DNA of 40,177 bases from Lingula anatina (Eukaryota > Brachiopoda > Lingulata > Lingulida > Lingulidae): positions 18,455-58,631 of the forward strand of contig NW_019773706.1 in assembly GCF_001039355.2 (NCBI RefSeq), in the 5' to 3' direction. The position numbers and the translations under genes are program-made. Positions 36,501-40,177 of the stretch are shown here, piece after piece (position 1 is the first letter of the stretch; each line of letters begins with the position of its first letter). Under the pieces are notes generated by a model, which saw only the letters and a list, made by a program, of their open reading frames with translations, was not told the origin of the DNA and made no database searches.

Positions 36501-38907
36501 TGTAAACTCATATTTACCAATTATTGTAAATTAAAAACAAACAAACAAACAAACAAAAAGAAGTGAACGACTGCATAATTAGCTATTAAGATGTCTTGAG
36601 CTAAATATAAAATATTGTCCTATACATTTCAGACATGCTGAAAACTTTTCAGAATTGCTGGACATTTGGACAGGCAGTAATGAAAAATTTGCCGGACCAA
36701 ATGGATTTTTGTCGGACCGGAAATTACTATTCGTTTGTGACAGATACATATAACACTAACGGGTGTGACTGAAATGCGCAATACACTGCAATTCAGCGCA
36801 ACACAGCGCAATACACTTGATAACAAAAGTCCAGTTGCAAGTAAACACAGGAAAGGCAGGCCCGTAGCCAGGAGGGGTTCGGGGGGTTCGAAAGAACCAC
36901 CCTTTTTGCTGGGAAAAGGTCCATTCTGGGTAAAATTTGATCTAGGTACATGAAATTTTTATGGAAAAAGGTCCACTTTTTCAGAAAAAGAACCCCTCTC
37001 TTGAAATTGCTGGCTACGGGCCTGAAAGGGTAATCTCAAATAAAATAGGGTGATATAAAAGCAAAATATAGTACATAGTAATTAATATTGCTGATACAAC
37101 TTGACAATTTTTTCACTGTTTGGTCAGCCGCCATGTTGGCGAGTAGCTCTTCTTGGCCAGTAATATATCCAAGAGGAGTCACTCGCCAACATGGCTGCCA
37201 ACTGGACAATAAGATAAGATAAGATAAGAGTTTATTTAGCCAATTATAAAAATCGGAAATCATTTTCCTTTTGGAGCAATATACAGAGTTAAATAATAAA
37301 ATAATACAATAAATAAATAAATTAAGAATTTAGTTTTGAGATCAAATTAAAATGCGTCACTGCACTTGGATAAAAGCTGTTTAAAAAGCGTTTACTGCCT
37401 TTAAAAGTTAAAAGTCTACTGTTGCTTCGTAAAAACGTAAAAAGAGATGATGCAGGATGGAAAGAGTCTTTCATGGTGTTGACAATTCTTTTCTCCATCC
37501 TGACTTTAAAAATATCATCCAGCTTGGGGAGATCCTGCCCGATGATCCTGCTTGCAGTTTTTACAACGTTTGTTAATTTCTTCCTTTCCTCCCCAGCTGT
37601 TCCGCTATACCATATTATAATTCCGCTAGAATGCTTTCAATTACACACCTGTAAAAATTGACTAAAATTGGCATGCTATCAGTAAAAGTTTTCAATGATC
37701 TTAAAAAATACAGTCTTTGTCATGCCTTCTTTACACTCTTTGCGGTGTTATCTTTCCAATTCAATTTACTGTTAAGGTGTATACCAAGTAGTTTAAATTC
37801 CTCTACCCTACTAACTTCAACATTACCAATGGTGAGTGGTACCTTTACATTCTGATTCCTTCTAAAATCCACTATCATTTCTTTGGTTTTAGCTACGTTC
37901 AAGATAAGATCATTACTCTCGCACCAGCTTAACACCGACTCAACAGATTCTCTATATGTACTCTCGTCATTATCAGTAACTAGCCCCACAAGCGTAGTAT
38001 CATCCGCAAATTTCATGAGAAAAGTCCCGTCGCTTACACTAGTACAATCATAGGTAAAAAGGGAGTAAAGACAAGGTGAAAGGATGCAGCCCTGTGGTGC
38101 ACCGGTATTTAAGACTGTTATTTTTAAGCTAAAAGAGCCGACTTTAACAGATTGTCTTCTATCTAAAAGAAAGTCTAAAATCCAGTCACAAATAAAAACA
38201 GGTAGCTTAAGATGGTTTAAAAGTTTTAAATATAGTTTTTTTGGCACAATTGTGTTAAAAGCTGAACTGTAGTCAATAAATAAAATCCTTGCATAAGAGT
38301 TTTTGTTATCTGGGTGTTGTAGTACAGTGTGTAGGCACAGATTAATTGCATCTTCAATATTTCTGTTAGTTCGATAAGCGAACTGCAGTGGGTCCAAGGT
38401 TTTCGGCACAATTTTTTTAATAAAATTTAAAACTAATTTTTCTAGAATTTTCATAGGCACCGGAGTCAGAGCCACGGGTCTAAGATCGTTTAAGCTGGTA
38501 ACTCGGTTGGATTTTGGAACCGGGATGATAGACGCCGTCTTCCAGAGCAATGGTACTTTGCGGATTTGTAGAGACCAATTGTAGATGACAGTAAAGACGT
38601 ACGCATATAAAAGTCTTGCTGATTTGTTAAGTTATATCAACGATATTACTTACCAAGTAATATAGGTTATTTTTATATCACCCTGCTTTGCTGGGAATGA
38701 TCATTTCTTTTGTGTAATTGCAACTGGATTTGATTTTTGAAGTGTATTGCACTGTGTTGCGGTGTATTGCGCATTTCAGTCACACCGAACACTAACACTA
38801 GTAACAGGCGTTTAAAGATCGACTCTCACTCACATTTATAAGACCTACCTTTTGTGTCCTTTCAGTTTAAGTTTGCCGCCTTTTACCAAAGAATATGAGT
38901 CTGCCAT
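33549..38907 (-). CDS. FRG1: FRG1 (FSHD region gene 1), fascin-like nuclear protein
   Basis: Eight minus-strand exons join in frame: 38849-38907, 36260-36351, 35830-35961, 34768-34937, 34383-34487, 34086-34177, 33806-33916 and 33549-33585, giving 265 residues (human 258). The N-terminus [19 protein letters not shown] leads into a basic nuclear-localisation stretch [16 protein letters not shown]. The beta-trefoil (fascin-like) core includes [58 protein letters not shown] and [11 protein letters not shown]. The C-terminus carries [32 protein letters not shown] and [17 protein letters not shown]1 is associated with spliceosomal complexes and Cajal bodies, and binds F-actin. Intron 1 (36352-38848) is swollen by nested transposons. 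Head-to-head with an isochorismatase-family gene. Confidence 0.97.
35229..35432. mobile_element. Dispersed repeat with ACCTCC(A/G)CCAAGG ends in FRG1 intron 3
   Basis: The left end ACCTCCACCAAGGAGGTTATG and the right end CCTTGGCGGAGGT are inverted copies over 13 bases with one change. The interior holds CTGTTTGTTTGTTTG and AACTCAAAAAGTTATGGACC. A tail CTACGCTCTC follows. The second copy in the window is at 32914-33390. No open frame is present. Confidence 0.75.
36534..36560. repeat. (AAAC)n simple repeat in FRG1 intron 1
   Basis: A run of AAAC tetranucleotides in FRG1 intron 1, upstream (left) of the nested transposon complex. Confidence 0.85.
36857..37024. mobile_element. CAGGCCCGTAGCCAGG-ended MITE (168 bp) inside the left arm
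   Basis: CAGGCCCGTAGCCAG on the left pairs with CTGGCTACGGGCCTG on the right. AAAGG on both sides is a 5-bp target duplication. Removing it restores continuity of the host arm with its partner at 38632-38786, so it inserted after the long-TIR element did. The interior contains GGGGTTCGGGGGGTTCG and repeated AAAAGGTCCA words. Confidence 0.88.
37126..37199. repeat. Hairpin-forming inverted repeat with 31-bp arms
   Basis: AGCCGCCATGTTGGCGAGTA then GCTCTTCTTGG (37126-37156) pairs with the arm at 37169-37199, which ends GAGTCACTCGCCAACATGGC then TGC. The loop is about 12 bases. It lies between the inner end of the long-TIR left arm and the LINE 3' end, so it may be the remnant centre of that element. 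Confidence 0.8.
37206..38632 (-). mobile_element. 5'-truncated non-LTR retrotransposon (L2/CR1/Rex1-like), reverse transcriptase fragment
   Basis: A minus-strand open frame from about 38632 to 37720 encodes about 300 residues of reverse transcriptase. It contains [49 protein letters not shown] and the catalytic FADD box. The finger-palm start and endonuclease are absent, so it is 5'-truncated. A TGA at 37720-37722 interrupts it. Downstream, broken frames still show [16 protein letters not shown] and FLNSFYP, typical of the C-terminal end in this clade. The 3' tail is a TTATC pentamer repeat (about 37211-37230 on this strand). Stop codons and frame breaks show it is dead. The clade assignment rests on remembered motifs. 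Confidence 0.9.
37208..37231. repeat. (TAAGA)n tail of the LINE
   Basis: About four AAGAT/TAAGA pentamers. They read as TTATC repeats at the 3' end of the minus-strand LINE, as seen in LINE clades that end in short tandem repeats rather than poly(A). Confidence 0.85.
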
Positions 38908-39805
38908 GACATAAACTTTACAGGATTTAATATACACGGGACACCGTCTTCGTAATCACTGTGAACAATTCAAATAAGATAGACATACAGATTTTACCCA
39001 AAGCTACATGGGCGCATCCATATTTGTTCTCGCGAGATCTCTGGCGCAAACGGTGATCAAAGAGGTCCTCAGTTTTTGGGGTGGAGAACGAATGGTGTTG
39101 TTTGTTACATCTTGTGTGACATGCTCCATATAAATCACAGAGTGAAAACATAAAATTTTATCTATTCAAATACATCGATTTATTTGTTAATTACCATGTA
39201 TGTCTTCATTAGCTATTTTGTATGGCTTTATTATATTTTCTTTACATGGATAGTTTGTTCATCATTTTCCCCTCTGCCACTCCCAATGTTGTAGGACCTT
39301 TACGCCAAGGTAAACAAGAACCTTGGCACGCGTGCTTGGACATTTCAGGTCGTCCACTAGCCTTTGCGTAGCAGGTATATTCCATCGGATATTATCAATT
39401 AAATCCATAGAGAGTAATAATGTTGATGATATTTACGTCCTGCCTTTGAAGATTGAGATATTTTCATTTTACAACCGTTTGGGTACGTGGCAATAATTTA
39501 TGTAGTGTTTCCATATGCAATCGTATTTAAAGTTAACCCCACTTTTTCTTTGCTCACTTAGGTTCCTGTATGTATGTGTGTATGCATGAACTTGCCCCCT
39601 TTCTTTGCAGTAAAGTTTTAAATTGTAGTTGAACATGATAATGGTTTCCTTAGGCAGAAAGTCGTTACAAATAATTGGGCAACCAATCCCACTTACCATA
39701 CCAGTATTATTGATGGTATGCAGGGATTTAATTTTGAATTTTAGTTTAAAGCTTATTTTGACAAGTCTGTTCATTTGTATTTTTAGCAGAATTACAGCTT
39801 GTACC
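38908..39805. promoter_or_regulatory. Divergent promoter region FRG1 / isochorismatase gene with TCTCGCGAGA
   Basis: The start codons are 899 bases apart. A perfect TCTCGCGAGA palindrome sits at 39028-39037, about 120 bases upstream of the FRG1 ATG. In vertebrates this decamer is a known core element of TATA-less, often bidirectional promoters. On the plus side the leader of the isochorismatase gene is probably spliced, since an acceptor-like TTTTTAG|CAG lies just before the ATG. Confidence 0.65.
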
Positions 39806-40010
39806 ATGTCGAGGAGAATAGCACTTTTGGTGATTGACATGCAAGGACGGTTTAAAGAAATTGCAGAGAATGGGAAAATCATAGAAAACATTGCCAGTTT
39901 GGTCAAGCTTTTCCATAACAAGGACCTCCCTGTGGTCTTTACCCAGCACCACGATGACCCTAAGATGACCTCTGTGTTGTCAAGGTGGTGGAACAACCCT
40001 ATTATCAAAG
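39806..40010 (+). CDS. Isochorismatase-family (cysteine hydrolase) protein, first coding exon only
   Basis: The exon starts at ATG 39806 (GTACCATGTCG) and ends at a consensus donor AAAG|gtaagat (40010/40011). It encodes 68 residues plus one base. IALLVIDMQGRFKE is the first strand of the isochorismatase-like fold and supplies the catalytic Asp (D11). Then come the NIASLVKLFHNKDLPVVFTQHHDDP strand-helix-strand and SVLSRWWNNPIIK. The catalytic Lys and Cys would lie in later exons outside the window. Such hydrolases include nicotinamidases and ISOC1/2-like proteins; the substrate here cannot be told. The frame is open upstream to 39629, but that stretch is low in complexity and unlike the family. 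The acceptor at about 39787 also favours the short start. Confidence 0.8.
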
Positions 40011-40177
40011 GTAAGATAATTGCAAATTATAAAGCAAATATATGACTGGCAGTACTATATTTGTTTTTTATTAAACCCTTGATTTAATTTCATTTATAAA
40101 TTCATTTACTTTCTTTGTTTTGTTGGCATATCCGTATGTGATTTTATTTGTAACTTTACATATAACTAGATATTCAG

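Larger units (their letters stand above)
36761..38787. mobile_element. Long-TIR element (about 2 kb) with nested insertions, FRG1 intron 1
   Basis: The left arm starts GGTGTGACTGAAATGCGCAA (36762). The right arm, reverse-complemented from 38786, starts with the same 20 bases. The arms stay alignable through CAGTTGCAA and AGGGTGATATAAAA to about 37103 and 38630, so each is about 155-175 bases once a MITE in the left arm is removed. A 9-bp direct repeat AACACTAAC (36752-36760 and 38788-38796) flanks the whole. Long arms with a 9-bp duplication suggest a Mutator-like non-autonomous or foldback element. The arm ends carry GCGCAATACAC-type subrepeats. The interior is occupied by a hairpin and a truncated LINE. 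Confidence 0.82.

Noticed and set aside
36636-36720. Iterated TCGGAC/GCCGGACC words, also loosely present at 22420-22500
   Set aside because: Similarity is only in short words; boundaries and alignment are too weak to call a shared repeat.
39629-39805. In-frame upstream extension of the isochorismatase-family protein
   Set aside because: The extension is unlike the family, and an acceptor-like TTTTTAG precedes the ATG at 39806.
39469-40008. 179-residue minus-strand frame opposite the isochorismatase exon
   Set aside because: Antisense shadow; the plus strand has the conserved LVIDMQ motif and a consensus donor.

Overview
The window is nuclear DNA of an animal. It is AT-rich, with short exons, GT-AG introns, metazoan-specific gene families and many small transposon relics. 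Gene content (single USP12/46, SPART, FRG1 and PRCP orthologues, one retained U12 intron) and the style of the repeats suggest a non-vertebrate bilaterian, most likely a lophotrochozoan such as a mollusc, brachiopod or annelid. That taxonomic guess is an inference; no lineage marker in the window proves it.

I reconstructed eight protein genes exon by exon. Splice sites and reading phases agree throughout. From left to right: TMEM184C-like (minus, only the 5' half visible, 2071-4009); SPART/spartin (plus, 4898-8259); PRCP lysosomal Pro-X carboxypeptidase (minus, 10098-14888); SPCS3 signal peptidase subunit (plus, 15016-17358); RPL21 (minus, 18953-20865); USP46/USP12 deubiquitinase (plus, 21710-30394); FRG1 (minus, 33549-38907); and the first coding exon of an isochorismatase-family hydrolase (plus, from 39806, running off the window).

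The strands alternate perfectly (- + - + - + - +). The window is therefore four head-to-head pairs with initiator ATGs 128 to 899 bases apart, separated by tail-to-tail junctions. Each divergent gap is probably a shared promoter, and several carry recognisable motifs: a TCTCGCGAGA palindrome, CACGTG E-boxes, ATGGCGG (YY1-like) sites and a cluster of AACGTT hexamers. The genes do not form a pathway. They are mostly housekeeping functions: ER signal-peptide cleavage, lysosomal peptidase, ribosome, deubiquitination, lipid-droplet turnover and RNA processing.

Introns and gene-free stretches hold mobile-element relics. There is a three-member MITE family with TTAA target duplications, four other short inverted-repeat elements, two copies of an ACCTCC(A/G)CCAAGG repeat, and a nested structure in FRG1 intron 1. 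In that nest, a long-TIR element with a 9-bp direct repeat contains a truncated LINE, and a further MITE sits inside its left arm. The first 2 kb contain no gene I can identify. I see no prokaryotic-type system, CRISPR array, rRNA or tRNA.
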